Shown in pieces: positions 53,076 to 61,942 of a stretch of 64,000 bases of DNA. This DNA is from Sphingomonas sp. PR090111-T3T-6A. Lineage in GTDB: Bacteria > Pseudomonadota > Alphaproteobacteria > Sphingomonadales > Sphingomonadaceae. Location of the stretch: positions 1 to 64,000 of the forward strand of contig NZ_AORL01000013.1 of NCBI RefSeq assembly GCF_000383095.1. The letters run 5' to 3'. The position numbers were made by a program, and so were the translations under genes. The notes under the pieces were generated by a model. That model did not search any database. It was not told the origin of the DNA and was given only the letters and a program-made list of their open reading frames with translations. Position 1 is the stretch's first letter; each line of letters starts with the position of its first letter.

Positions 53076-54239
53076 TCAGGCGGCTTCTATGTCGACGACG
53101 CCCTGCGTCGCGTAGGCGGGGCTGTCCTGCGGGCGGGTGGCGAGGCGGGCGAACAGGGCGAGATAAGCCGGCGCGCTCCGATGCGCGTCGTAGCGGGCCG
53201 CCCAGCGGGCGCTGTCGTCGCGGGGTTCGGGAAGGCGGGCGACCGCGATGGCCAGCGCCATGGCGCCGGGCCCGGCAGCGGAAACGAGGGTGCCGTGCCC
53301 GCCCAGCAGCTCCGCCATGCTGGCGCAGCAGTCGGTCGCGATGACGGGGAGGCCGGCGGCGATGCTCTCGACGACGATTCCCGGCACGCCCTCGTAGCGG
53401 GAGGAGAGGAGGAGGATGTCGCTCCGCCCGATTGCCTCCTCGACGCTGCCCAGCCCGGGTAGGGCAACGCGGTCGCCCAGCCCGAGCCTTCCCACCAGCG
53501 CTTCGAGCCGGTTGCGCTCGGGGCCGTCGCCGAGGATCGTTAGCCGGTCCTCGGGCGCGTGGGCCATGGCGAACGCCTCGATCAGCGTCGCAAAGTCCTT
53601 CTGCCGGACGAGGCGGCCGGCGGCGAGGAAGCGTCGCCCCACGCCGCGGGAGGCGCGCGCCGCTTCGCCCGCGCGCACCAGTCTGGCCAGCCTTGCGGCA
53701 TCGAGCACGGGATTGGGAAGGATGCTGATCCGTGCGGAGGGGAGTTGCAGGATCGCCACCGCCTCGTCCCGCATCGCCGGGGAGAGCGCGATGAAATGAT
53801 CGATCATGCGCCCCTGAAGGCGGCACCAGCGATGATAGAGAAGGCGCACCGGCCATGGCAGGTCGGACCGTTGGAGATCGTTGCTGATCTTGGCGACCAC
53901 CGGCGGGCAGCGCCGGCCGAGCCACAGCTTCAGCGCAACCGCCACAACCGTGTAGCTGTTCCCCGGACAGAAGAGGATGTCCGGTTGCTTGTTACGGATG
54001 AGGGCCGGCAGCCAGAGCAGCATCCACAGCGTCTCGATCCAGCCGATCGCGAAGGGAGGCCTGGTCAGGAAGAGTGGCGGCATGTCCCGGAGATCCGCGT
54101 CGCCGTCGTCCCGGCCGAGCACGATCTGGACGTCCGCCCCGGCGTTGCGCCATGCGCGGCAGAGGCGGAGGGCGGTGCGTTCGACGCCCCCTTCTCCGGT
54201 CGTGTGCAGGAAGCAGAGGATGCGGGGCGTGCCGCTCAT
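53076..54239 (-). CDS. GT4-family glycosyltransferase
   Basis: 387 residues, GT-B fold: N-terminal LCFLHTTGEGGVERTALRLCRAWRNAGADV and the nucleotide-sugar site GRRFLAAGRLVRQKDFATLIEAFA, LTILGDGPERNRLEALV, and the E-x7-E motif in SRYEGVPGIVVESIAAGLPVI. It should transfer a sugar from a nucleotide donor to a lipid or glycan at the inner membrane. First gene of the leftward trio. Confidence 0.9.
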   Translation of the reverse strand: MSGTPRILCFLHTTGEGGVERTALRLCRAWRNAGADVQIVLGRDDGDADLRDMPPLFLTRPPFAIGWIETLWMLLWLPALIRNKQPDILFCPGNSYTVVAVALKLWLGRRCPPVVAKISNDLQRSDLPWPVRLLYHRWCRLQGRMIDHFIALSPAMRDEAVAILQLPSARISILPNPVLDAARLARLVRAGEAARASRGVGRRFLAAGRLVRQKDFATLIEAFAMAHAPEDRLTILGDGPERNRLEALVGRLGLGDRVALPGLGSVEEAIGRSDILLLSSRYEGVPGIVVESIAAGLPVIATDCCASMAELLGGHGTLVSAAGPGAMALAIAVARLPEPRDDSARWAARYDAHRSAPAYLALFARLATRPQDSPAYATQGVVDIEAA

Positions 54240-54343
54240 GCCGCGCCGCCCGCGATCGGAATCGTGCGGGACGGGAGCGGGCGGGATGCGGTTCGCATAA
54301 CCGCATGACGCCGCCCGATCGATCGACCCGCAGTCGCCGCGTG

Positions 54344-56674
54344 TCAGAAGGAGAAGGCGGCTCCCAGCCGGATGGTGCGCGGACGCAGCGGCGTGACCTG
54401 CCGGCCGGCGGCGACGCCGAACGGATTGCCGAGCGCGAAGATGTTGCGCCGCGCATCGAGCAGGTTGGTCGCGTCGAGCGAGAGGGTGGTCCGGCCGACG
54501 GGGGCGGTCAGGCCGAGCGCGACATCGGCATAGCGCCCCTGGCGCAGATCGATCGCCGTCCCCGCGCCGAGCCGCGAGTGGCCGACATAACGGACCGAGG
54601 CGCTCGTTTCGATCCGCCGTCCCGCGATCATGAACGTATAGTGCGCGCCGGCCTGCAGGGTCACGTCGGCGATATTGGGGAGCGATGCGTCCTTCTCGGC
54701 CGCGAAGGCGGGGGCGGGGTGCGACAGGCTGCTGTCGCTGAGGAATGTCGCGCCTTCGAGGGTCAGGTGCGCGGTGGGCCTCCAATGCCCCTGAAATTCG
54801 AGGCCGATGATCCGGCCGGAGCCGATGTTGGCGGTGAACGGCAGGCCGGCCGCGTCGATCAGATCGGCCTGGATGTCCTCCCAATGGGCGTAGGAACCGG
54901 CCAGTGTCGCGCCGAAGCGGTCGGCGGCGCTGCCGGTGCGCACGCCCAGCTCCCAGGTGGCGAGGCTGTCCGCCTCGAAGCGCTGGGTGCCGCTCGCCTG
55001 CACCGACAGGCCGCCCTGCCGATAGCCTTCCTGATAGCGCCCATAGAAGGAGAGACGCGGGGCCGCCTTCCAGACGATGCCGACGGAAGGCAGCAGGGAG
55101 CGGTCATGGCGCCGCCGGTCGTTGTCCGCCTGCGCCGGCATGCGGTCGATCACGTCGCCGACCAGCCGCGTCAGCCCCAGCCGCGCGCCGCCGGTCACGA
55201 ACCAGCGCCGCGCGAGGCGAAGCGTCGCCTCCCCGTAGAGCGAAGCCTGCTCCACCGTGTTGCTCGTGCCCGAGAGGCTGCCCTCGGCGCCGACCGGCCC
55301 GAGCGTGCGGGTCAGCCGATCGGTGCTGCGCAGCAGCTCGGCGCCGGCGACCCAGCCGCCGCCATTGCCGGCGCGATGAGACAGCCGCGTCTCGTTGGTG
55401 AGGAGGAAGATCGAATCATCCTCATGATAGCGCATCGGCTGCGCCGGGGAGGGGCTGGCGTCGTAGGTCGAGCCGACATCGTGGAACACCGCCGACGTCG
55501 CCGAGACGAAGGTCGTCGCCCCCGCCGTATGGCGGGCGACGAAGCTGACCAGCGAATAATCATTGTCGAAAGGCTGGGCGATGACGCTCCGGCGGGAGAG
55601 GGATGGGAGGTCCCGCTCGGTATATTGGCCGTCGAGGCTGTCGATATTCTGGAGGACGCCGCCGAGATCGAAGGTCCAGTCGGGGGCGGGCCGGAAACGG
55701 AGCGTGGCGCGGCCGCCGCGGGTCGTCGTCCGGTTGATGTCGGAGCGGCCGCGCGCGGGATCGTCGATATAGCCGCCGTCGACGCTGCCATAGCCTACGG
55801 CCCGGATACCCAGCCGGTCGGTCACCAGCGGCAGGTCGACGATGGTGGCTCCGTCGAACCCCGGTGCGCCGCGTGCGGTGATCGAGCCCCCCATCGCGAT
55901 CGAGAGCAGGCCATGCGACAGATCCGGTGGCGTCGGCACCAGCCGCACCACGCCGCCGAGCGATCCGGCGCCGTAGAGCGTGCCCTGCGGCCCCTCCAGC
56001 ACCTCCACCGAGGCGATGTCGTAGAGCGCGAGATCGGGATCGGGCGCGCTGTAGTTCAGGCGCACCTCGCCGAGATATTGCCCCACCGTGGCCTGTGTCG
56101 GCCCGTTGAAGCTCGAATCCGCCACGCCGCGGATGAAGAGCTTGTTGCGTCCCGGCCCGAGATGCGTCGAGGAGAGGATCGGCAACTGCTCGACGAGCGC
56201 ATCCGATCCGCGCGCCAGCCGGCCGGGGCGCAGGTCGCCCGGATCGACGAGCGCGACGCTGCCGGCATAGTCGTCGATCGTCTCCGCCCGCTTGCTGCCG
56301 GTGACGACGATGGCGGGTTGCATGCCCGACGGGGGCAGGTGCTTCGGCGGGGCGGCGTGCTCGGGGCGGGCGGGGGGCGTTGCGCGCAGGATCTGGAAGG
56401 TCTGCGCGTCGATCTGGACGAAGCGCGCCGGCGTGTCCGCGAGCAGCCGGGAGAGCGCCTTCGCGATGCTCATCGTCCCGCGCACGCCCCGCACGGGGAT
56501 CGAACCCAGCGCATTGTCGGTGAGGCCGATGGTGACGCCCGCCTGATCGCCGATCGCGACGATCGCCGAGCGCAGCGGGCCTGCGGGCACCGCAAAGGCG
56601 ACGGGGCCGGCCGCCGCCGCGCCGGCGGGCACCGCCACCGCCCCGCACGCGGCGACCAGAACGGCGGGCCTCAC
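54344..56674 (-). CDS. TonB-dependent transducer receptor with STN domain (FecA-like)
   Basis: 776 residues, GTG start overlapping the FecR stop (GTGA). Signal peptide, then an STN (secretin/TonB N-terminal) domain (VAFAVPAGPLRSAIVAIGDQAGVTIGLTDNAL...FQIL), TonB box AIVVTGSKRAE, plug with LEGPQGTLYGAGSLGGVVRLV and a barrel ending LGAAFSF. The STN domain passes ligand binding to the FecR-like anti-sigma factor. The ligand could be a siderophore or another nutrient. Confidence 0.92.
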   Translation of the reverse strand: MRPAVLVAACGAVAVPAGAAAAGPVAFAVPAGPLRSAIVAIGDQAGVTIGLTDNALGSIPVRGVRGTMSIAKALSRLLADTPARFVQIDAQTFQILRATPPARPEHAAPPKHLPPSGMQPAIVVTGSKRAETIDDYAGSVALVDPGDLRPGRLARGSDALVEQLPILSSTHLGPGRNKLFIRGVADSSFNGPTQATVGQYLGEVRLNYSAPDPDLALYDIASVEVLEGPQGTLYGAGSLGGVVRLVPTPPDLSHGLLSIAMGGSITARGAPGFDGATIVDLPLVTDRLGIRAVGYGSVDGGYIDDPARGRSDINRTTTRGGRATLRFRPAPDWTFDLGGVLQNIDSLDGQYTERDLPSLSRRSVIAQPFDNDYSLVSFVARHTAGATTFVSATSAVFHDVGSTYDASPSPAQPMRYHEDDSIFLLTNETRLSHRAGNGGGWVAGAELLRSTDRLTRTLGPVGAEGSLSGTSNTVEQASLYGEATLRLARRWFVTGGARLGLTRLVGDVIDRMPAQADNDRRRHDRSLLPSVGIVWKAAPRLSFYGRYQEGYRQGGLSVQASGTQRFEADSLATWELGVRTGSAADRFGATLAGSYAHWEDIQADLIDAAGLPFTANIGSGRIIGLEFQGHWRPTAHLTLEGATFLSDSSLSHPAPAFAAEKDASLPNIADVTLQAGAHYTFMIAGRRIETSASVRYVGHSRLGAGTAIDLRQGRYADVALGLTAPVGRTTLSLDATNLLDARRNIFALGNPFGVAAGRQVTPLRPRTIRLGAAFSF

Positions 56675-57633
56675 CGGGCGGGCAGCGCCATCCGCCAACC
56701 GGCACCGTCCCGCAGGATCGCGATGCCCATCACCGCCGACAGCCGCTGGAACATGCGCGGGCGATCCCGATCGATCATGATGACCCCGCTGAAGCGGCGC
56801 TGACGGATCGCGCCGTCGACGCTCACGGGCTGGCCGATGCTGCGGGCGAGATCGGCGGCGACATCGGCGAGGACGGCGTCCCGATAGAGCAGCCTGCCCT
56901 GTCGCCAGCTTCCGATCGTCTGCGGGTCGGCGTTGCGCACGATCGCGCCGCCCGCCGCGATCCGAACCGACTGGCCGCCATCCAGGCGCAACGCCATGCC
57001 TGCCGGATCGACCATCACCGCCCCCTCGCGAACCGCCATCTCGGTGCTGTCGCCGGTGCGTATCACATCGAAGGCGGTGCCGACATCCCGGAAGGTCGTG
57101 TCGCCGGCCCGCACCTCGAAGGGATGGGCCGCATCGTGCACGACCGTGAAGAAGGCCTCCCCGCGCTCGACGATGGCGAGGCGGGGCTTCGCCTTGTCGA
57201 GACGGATCAGGCTGTCGCCGTTGAGCGCCACCTGCGTGCCGTCGCCGAGCGCCACGGTGCGATGCTCGCCCGGCGCGGTGGCGATCGCATAGGGTTGCCC
57301 GCCGCCCGGAAGCAGCGCCGGAATCGCGACGAGCCCCGCGATCGATGCGGCTGCTGCAAGGCCCAGCCCGGCGGTCCATCGCCGCCAGCCGACGGCCGGC
57401 GAAGGCGCCGTGGCATTGTCGTTGACCGGCATGGCCGGCGCGGGCGCGCGCGCCGGTTCGAGTCCCTCCGCCGCGTCCTCGATCAGCAGCGAGGCCGTAT
57501 CGAAGGCCTCCGGATTGGCCGGATCGCTCTCCAGCCAGAGGGCATGGCCCTCCCAGTCCGCGAAGTCGGGGTCCTGGATGCGGCGCACCCAGTCGAGCGC
57601 CTGTTCGTGGCGCTGGCGCTCAGCGGGCGTCAT
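56671..57633 (-). CDS. FecR-like anti-sigma/transmembrane signalling protein
   Basis: 320 residues. N-terminal FecR DUF4880 region (LDWVRRIQDPDFADWEGHALWLESDPANPEAFD), one transmembrane helix (GLGLAAAASIAGLVAIPALL), then the FecR beta domain (TAPGEHRTVALGDGTQVALNGDSLI, RGEAFFTV, GTAFDV). The C-terminal part should contact the receptor's STN domain. It overlaps the sigma gene by 14 bases and the receptor gene by four. Confidence 0.93.
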   Translation of the reverse strand: MTPAERQRHEQALDWVRRIQDPDFADWEGHALWLESDPANPEAFDTASLLIEDAAEGLEPARAPAPAMPVNDNATAPSPAVGWRRWTAGLGLAAAASIAGLVAIPALLPGGGQPYAIATAPGEHRTVALGDGTQVALNGDSLIRLDKAKPRLAIVERGEAFFTVVHDAAHPFEVRAGDTTFRDVGTAFDVIRTGDSTEMAVREGAVMVDPAGMALRLDGGQSVRIAAGGAIVRNADPQTIGSWRQGRLLYRDAVLADVAADLARSIGQPVSVDGAIRQRRFSGVIMIDRDRPRMFQRLSAVMGIAILRDGAGWRMALPAR

Positions 57634-58183
57634 CCTCTGCCTCCCTGTTGGCGGGATCGGCGGCGCTGTCCTCGACATAGCGCCGCTGTGCCGCCGCGAC
57701 GGCGCGATAGGCGCGCTGGAGATGCTTTTCCACGGCGCTGACCGTGATGCCGAGTTCGTCCGCGATCTGGCGCTGGGGAATGCCCTCCACGCGATATCGC
57801 CTAAAGATGAAATCGGCGCGCGTGCCGAGCGCCGACAGCGCGAGGTCGACATGACGGAGCCTGTCGCGCGCGATCAGCGTGCGTTCGGCGCCCGGCGCGT
57901 CGTCGCTCATGCCGTCCGATCCGCGAATGGCCTCATGATAGACCTGCTCGCGGCCCTGCCGCCGTGCCGCGCTGCGCCGCCGATCGAGCATCAGGTTGTG
58001 CGCCATGCGATAGAGATAGGCGAGCTGATCCTGGATCGCGGCGCTCTCGCTCCCGGCATCCAGCTTGATCCACAATTCCTGAAGCAGATCGTCCGCCTCG
58101 TCGCCGGCACCCCGGGCACGCAGATAGCGCAGCAGGGCTGGGCGATGGATCATGAACATCTCGGCGAGCGGTCCTTCCGCCAT
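57620..58183 (-). CDS. ECF sigma factor (FecI-like)
   Basis: 187 residues from the ATG at 58183, preceded by GGAGGAG. Region 2 (LLRYLRARGAGDEADDLLQELWIKL, YLYRMAHNLMLDRRR) and region 4 (RVEGIPQRQIADELGITVSAVEKHLQRAYRAV) are both intact. It should direct transcription of the FecR/receptor pair when the ligand binds outside. Confidence 0.94.
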   Translation of the reverse strand: MAEGPLAEMFMIHRPALLRYLRARGAGDEADDLLQELWIKLDAGSESAAIQDQLAYLYRMAHNLMLDRRRSAARRQGREQVYHEAIRGSDGMSDDAPGAERTLIARDRLRHVDLALSALGTRADFIFRRYRVEGIPQRQIADELGITVSAVEKHLQRAYRAVAAAQRRYVEDSAADPANREAEDDAR

Positions 58184-58263
58184 GCCGCTCCTCCCGCCCG
58201 TACCCGACAGGCGCGCAGAATAGGCGCGGGTGGTGCCGGCGGTAAAGCGGGTGACCGTGGCCA

Positions 58264-59037
58264 TCAGAAGCGGGTTCGCAGGAAGATCGACAGGCGATTG
58301 TCCTGCCGGCGGCCGCTGCCGATCCATGCCAGGTCGTCCTTCGCAATGGTTTCCGAGCGTGTCTCGATCCCGAGCATAGGCGCTTCGCCGGCATCGTCGC
58401 CGATCGGAAGCAGGGCCAGCGCGGCTCGCACGCCGCTTTCGTGCAGTGGCGCTCCATTGGCGAGTTCCGCCATCCGTTCGGCGCCGTTCGCGGCGTTCGT
58501 TCCGCTGGTCTGATGCCAGCCGAGGCTGAACCGCCAGCGATCGTCGTGCAGCCACGCCATCTCCATCGTGCTGGACGAGGTGGACAGATGCGACCGCGCG
58601 ACGAGCCATGGCGGTTGTGCCTTCTTCGCGAAGGATTGCGCGAGCCCCACCGACAGGCTGTTTCCAACCGTCACCGGCCAGTCGAGATGGAGCCCGAACG
58701 CCCATAGCCTGGCGCTGGTGACGCCGTCCGTGGTCAGGCGCTCGTGGAGTCCGTCGATGGAGGCGGCGGCATCGCCGAGATCGAACGCGACGCTGCGCCG
58801 GCGCACATGAGAGCCGTCCCCGCCGATCATCGACCACGGATCGGCCATCGACGATGCATGGAGCGTCGCCCGGGCATCGGGCAGGGGCGTCCATCGCGGC
58901 TGGGCCGGCATGGGCAGCACGGCCTCCAGCGACCATCCGCTCGTCGACGCAGGCCATAGCGGCCCCTGCGCGCGGAGCGGAGTGGCGAAGGCGGTCATCA
59001 TGATGAAGGCGGCAACCCAATGCTCGATCCTGCCCAT
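58264..59037 (-). CDS. Exported protein of unknown function
   Basis: 257 residues with signal peptide (AAFIMMTAFATPLRAQ). The mature part is rich in alternating hydrophobic strands and ends LSIFLRTRF, an aromatic residue, suggesting an outer-membrane or surface beta protein. I do not recognise the family. It lies 80 bases upstream of the sigma factor on the same strand, so it may be part of the same regulon. Confidence 0.6.
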   Translation of the reverse strand: MGRIEHWVAAFIMMTAFATPLRAQGPLWPASTSGWSLEAVLPMPAQPRWTPLPDARATLHASSMADPWSMIGGDGSHVRRRSVAFDLGDAAASIDGLHERLTTDGVTSARLWAFGLHLDWPVTVGNSLSVGLAQSFAKKAQPPWLVARSHLSTSSSTMEMAWLHDDRWRFSLGWHQTSGTNAANGAERMAELANGAPLHESGVRAALALLPIGDDAGEAPMLGIETRSETIAKDDLAWIGSGRRQDNRLSIFLRTRF

Positions 59038-59443
59038 GGCTGTTCCCCCGGTCGTCGCCAGCCTCTCGGCCGCCGACGGGGATAAGACGCCGGCTGCCCC
59101 CCGGACCCGCAGTCGGTTTGCGCCGATGCACCGGGCTGCGGATTCCGCGATCGGCCGACGTCTCGCTTTGCATCGGGTGAGGGTGACGGATGTCGATCGG
59201 GATCGGATATCGGATGAGTGTAGCAGCGATGCTGGCGGTCGCGCCGGTCCGCCCCGCCGGGCTGACCGTCGACTATCGACTCTCGCGGAGCCGCGCCAAT
59301 GGGTGAGTATCTCCTGAAACGCCCGAAACGGCGTGTCCCGACCGCCTGTGGCTGGCCGGACGAGCAGCTCTGCCTTTATCGCATCGCGATCGCCAGATTG
59401 CTGATCTGGGCGATGCGCCGCAACGCGTAGGCGGCGCGCTCGC
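59038..59443. other. Intergenic stretch without recognisable gene
   Basis: About 400 bases between the stop of the antiporter gene (59444) and the start of the exported protein gene. Small frames here have no family features. It should hold the promoter of the exported-protein/sigma unit and the antiporter terminator; no clear signal was picked out. Confidence 0.4.
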
Positions 59444-60754
59444 TCAGGCGGTCTGGATGGCGGAAGACGGTGTGAGCGCCACCTCGTCCTCCTCCTCGCT
59501 GAGCTGGCCGAGTTCCCCGCTGGCGCGCGCCTTCCGGCCGTAGACCACCTCGAACAGCGGCGATGTCATCAGCGTCGTCACGATCGCCATCACCACCAGC
59601 ATCGAGAACAGCGCCGGCCCGATGACGCCCTTCTGAAGGCCGATATTGATGATGATCAGCTCCATCAGCCCGCGCGAGTTCATCAGCGCGCCGAGCGCCA
59701 TCGCCGTCGGATTGTCCTGCCCGGTGAGGCGGGCGGCGCCCCAGCAAGCGACGCCCTTCGCGGCGACCGATCCGACGAGGATGACCGTGGCGATCGCGGC
59801 GAGGCTCCAGCTGTTGACCATGGTGAGCTGGGTGTTCAGCCCCGAAAAGGTGAAGAACATCGGCACCAGCAATCCGACGGCGAAAGGTTCGAGCTGCTTG
59901 CGGATTTCGCGGGTCAGCAGCCCGCGCGGCATGGCGACGCCGAGCAGGAAGCCGCCGAACACGGAGTGCAGGCCGGCGCCGTCCATCGCCCAGGCGCTCA
60001 GCATGAACAGCATGAGGACGATGGCGAGGATCGGCGGCGTGACCTTGCCCTCGCGCTCCGCCCGGCGGGCGAGCGGGGCGAGCAGCTTCGGCCCCAGGCC
60101 GATCATGAACAGCGCGAACAGCCCGCCGCCGGCAATCGCCTTCATGGCGACGCCGGGGCCGCCGCCGAAGCTCGCCAGCACGATCGCGAGCACCGTCCAG
60201 GCACCGGCATCGTCGATCGCGCCGGCGGACAGCGACAGCGAGCCGAGCGGCGTTCTGGCAAGGCCGCGCTCCTGGATGATCCGCGCCAGCACGGGGAAAG
60301 CGGTGATCGAGATCGCGGCGCCCATGAACAGCATCGCCTGAGGCGGGGTGATGCCGGCGCCGAACAGATGCAGGTTGAGGAGCCACGGGGTGAGCGCGAT
60401 CGCCACCAGAAAGGGGGCGATCATGCCGGACAGTGAGACGGCCACCGCGCTCCGGGCATTCAGCCTGAAATGATCGGTGCGGAAGCCGAGGCCGACGAGG
60501 AACATGTACAGGCCGACGCCGAGCTGGGCGCAGACATAGAGCACCGGCCTCGTGTCTTTGGGGAAGACCATCTCCTGCACGCCGGGCGCCAGCAGGCCGA
60601 ACAGCGACGGCCCCAGGATCACGCCGGCGATCATCTCGCCCATCACCTGCGGCTGATCGAACAGCCGCTTCATCGCCCAGCCCGTCGCGCGGCAGGCAGC
60701 GAGGATGACGAACATCTGCATGAAGAAAGCGACGCTCAATTGAGCCAAGGTCAT
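59444..60754 (-). CDS. Cation:proton antiporter (CPA2/Kef type)
   Basis: 436 residues from the ATG at 60754, with about 12 hydrophobic helices. Typical stretches: QPQVMGEMIAGVILGPSLFGLL, LGVGLYMFLVGLGF, MGAAISITAFPVLARII, LSLSAGAIDDAGAWTVLAIVL (the Asp pair) and ALGALMNSRGLMELIIINIGLQKGVI. It exchanges Na+ or K+ for protons. No TrkA-type regulatory domain follows. Stand-alone gene. Confidence 0.92.
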   Translation of the reverse strand: MTLAQLSVAFFMQMFVILAACRATGWAMKRLFDQPQVMGEMIAGVILGPSLFGLLAPGVQEMVFPKDTRPVLYVCAQLGVGLYMFLVGLGFRTDHFRLNARSAVAVSLSGMIAPFLVAIALTPWLLNLHLFGAGITPPQAMLFMGAAISITAFPVLARIIQERGLARTPLGSLSLSAGAIDDAGAWTVLAIVLASFGGGPGVAMKAIAGGGLFALFMIGLGPKLLAPLARRAEREGKVTPPILAIVLMLFMLSAWAMDGAGLHSVFGGFLLGVAMPRGLLTREIRKQLEPFAVGLLVPMFFTFSGLNTQLTMVNSWSLAAIATVILVGSVAAKGVACWGAARLTGQDNPTAMALGALMNSRGLMELIIINIGLQKGVIGPALFSMLVVMAIVTTLMTSPLFEVVYGRKARASGELGQLSEEEDEVALTPSSAIQTA

Positions 60755-60981
60755 GCCCCACTCCCGATATCGCCGCTTCCGGACAGCGCTGACATCGCTG
60801 GTCCAGCCGGGCGGATTTGTCGTCAGAGAGGCGAAACCGATCGGGGCCGGCAAGTCATTTCAGGCCGGAAAACCGCCTTGCCGGCACGATTTTTGACCGG
60901 AGACAGCGACCTGTTGCGGAGGGGGCACAAGGTAGTAACGTGCCTACATTAATGAATGCCGATCATGGCCCGTCCATGCGA

Positions 60982-61938
60982 TCAGCGGGGGGCGGAGTCG
61001 GGCCTCGACTGGCGATAGAGATACGCGGCGCTGGCGAGATCCTGCACGATCGAGCCGAGGGATTTGTAGATCGTCACCTCCCCGGCATGGCGGCGGCCGG
61101 GTGCCGTGCCCGCGAAAACCGCGCCGATCTCGGGCAGGACATGCGCCTCGTCGATGAGGCCCGCCTCCTTCGCCTTCAGATATTCCGCACCCTGCGCCAG
61201 CACGCCCTCGCGATGATCGGGGAAGAAGCGGGCGCGCCGGACGAGCGCGCCGTCGATCTCCACGGGCCCTGCGCGGCTCGATCCCACGAGATTGATGTGG
61301 GTGCCGTCCGCCACCTCGTCGCTGTGCAGGATGGGCTCGCGCGCGGCGGTGGTGGTGCAGAGGATGTCGGCATCGCGCACCGCATCGGCCGGGCTGGAGG
61401 CGATGTCGACGGGGAGCGAGGTCGCCTCCGCGATCCGGGCCGCGAGCGCCTGCGCCTTCTCGGCCGAGCGTCCCCACAGCACGATCCCGTCGAGCGGGCG
61501 GACATGGCGGATCGCCAGCGCATGTTGCCAGGCCTGCTCGCCGGTGCCGAGGATGGCAAGGCGGCGGGCGTCGGCGCGCGCCAGCGCATCGGTCGCGGCG
61601 GCCGACGCGCAGGCGGTGCGGATCGCCGTCACCTCGCCCGCGTCGATGACGCAGACCGGCGCGCCCGTCTCCCGGTCGAACAGCAGGATCGCGCCCTGAT
61701 GCGAACGGCCGTGTGCTGCGGCGGAGGGGAAGACGCTCACCACCTTGGCGCCGAAGCCGGCCCCCTCCATCGCGCCCGGCATCACGCCGAAGGCGTCGCC
61801 GCCGCCCAGATCGATGATCCCGCGCAGCAATTGCTGCGTGCGCCCCTCCGACAGGGCGATCATGGCATCCCGCATCAGCCCGATGCAGATGCGATGATCG
61901 AGCCTGCGCGCGACCTCTTCCGCTCCGATGACGATCAT
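60982..61938 (-). CDS. Ornithine cyclodeaminase / mu-crystallin family enzyme
   Basis: 318 residues from the ATG at 61938. NAD(P)-binding Rossmann motif LAILGTGEQAWQHALAI, N-terminal GAKVVSVFP with substrate lysine, GAILLFDRETGAPVCVIDAGEVTAIRTACASAAATDALA and GSSRAGPVEIDG. Members include ornithine cyclodeaminase, alanine dehydrogenase and imine reductases. It follows a dipeptidase-like gene by four bases; probably it deaminates or reduces an amino acid released by that operon. Confidence 0.88.
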   Translation of the reverse strand: MIVIGAEEVARRLDHRICIGLMRDAMIALSEGRTQQLLRGIIDLGGGDAFGVMPGAMEGAGFGAKVVSVFPSAAAHGRSHQGAILLFDRETGAPVCVIDAGEVTAIRTACASAAATDALARADARRLAILGTGEQAWQHALAIRHVRPLDGIVLWGRSAEKAQALAARIAEATSLPVDIASSPADAVRDADILCTTTAAREPILHSDEVADGTHINLVGSSRAGPVEIDGALVRRARFFPDHREGVLAQGAEYLKAKEAGLIDEAHVLPEIGAVFAGTAPGRRHAGEVTIYKSLGSIVQDLASAAYLYRQSRPDSAPR

Positions 61939-61942
61939 CCGT

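Noticed and set aside
51622-53925. 767-codon minus-strand frame spanning three genes
   Set aside because: Only its last 170 codons (from 52134) are the real DUF2141 gene; the rest is an out-of-frame reading of the membrane protein and glycosyltransferase genes.
54074-56803. 909-codon open frame on the plus strand opposite the STN-type receptor
   Set aside because: Antisense shadow of the receptor gene with low-complexity Arg/Ala composition and no motif.
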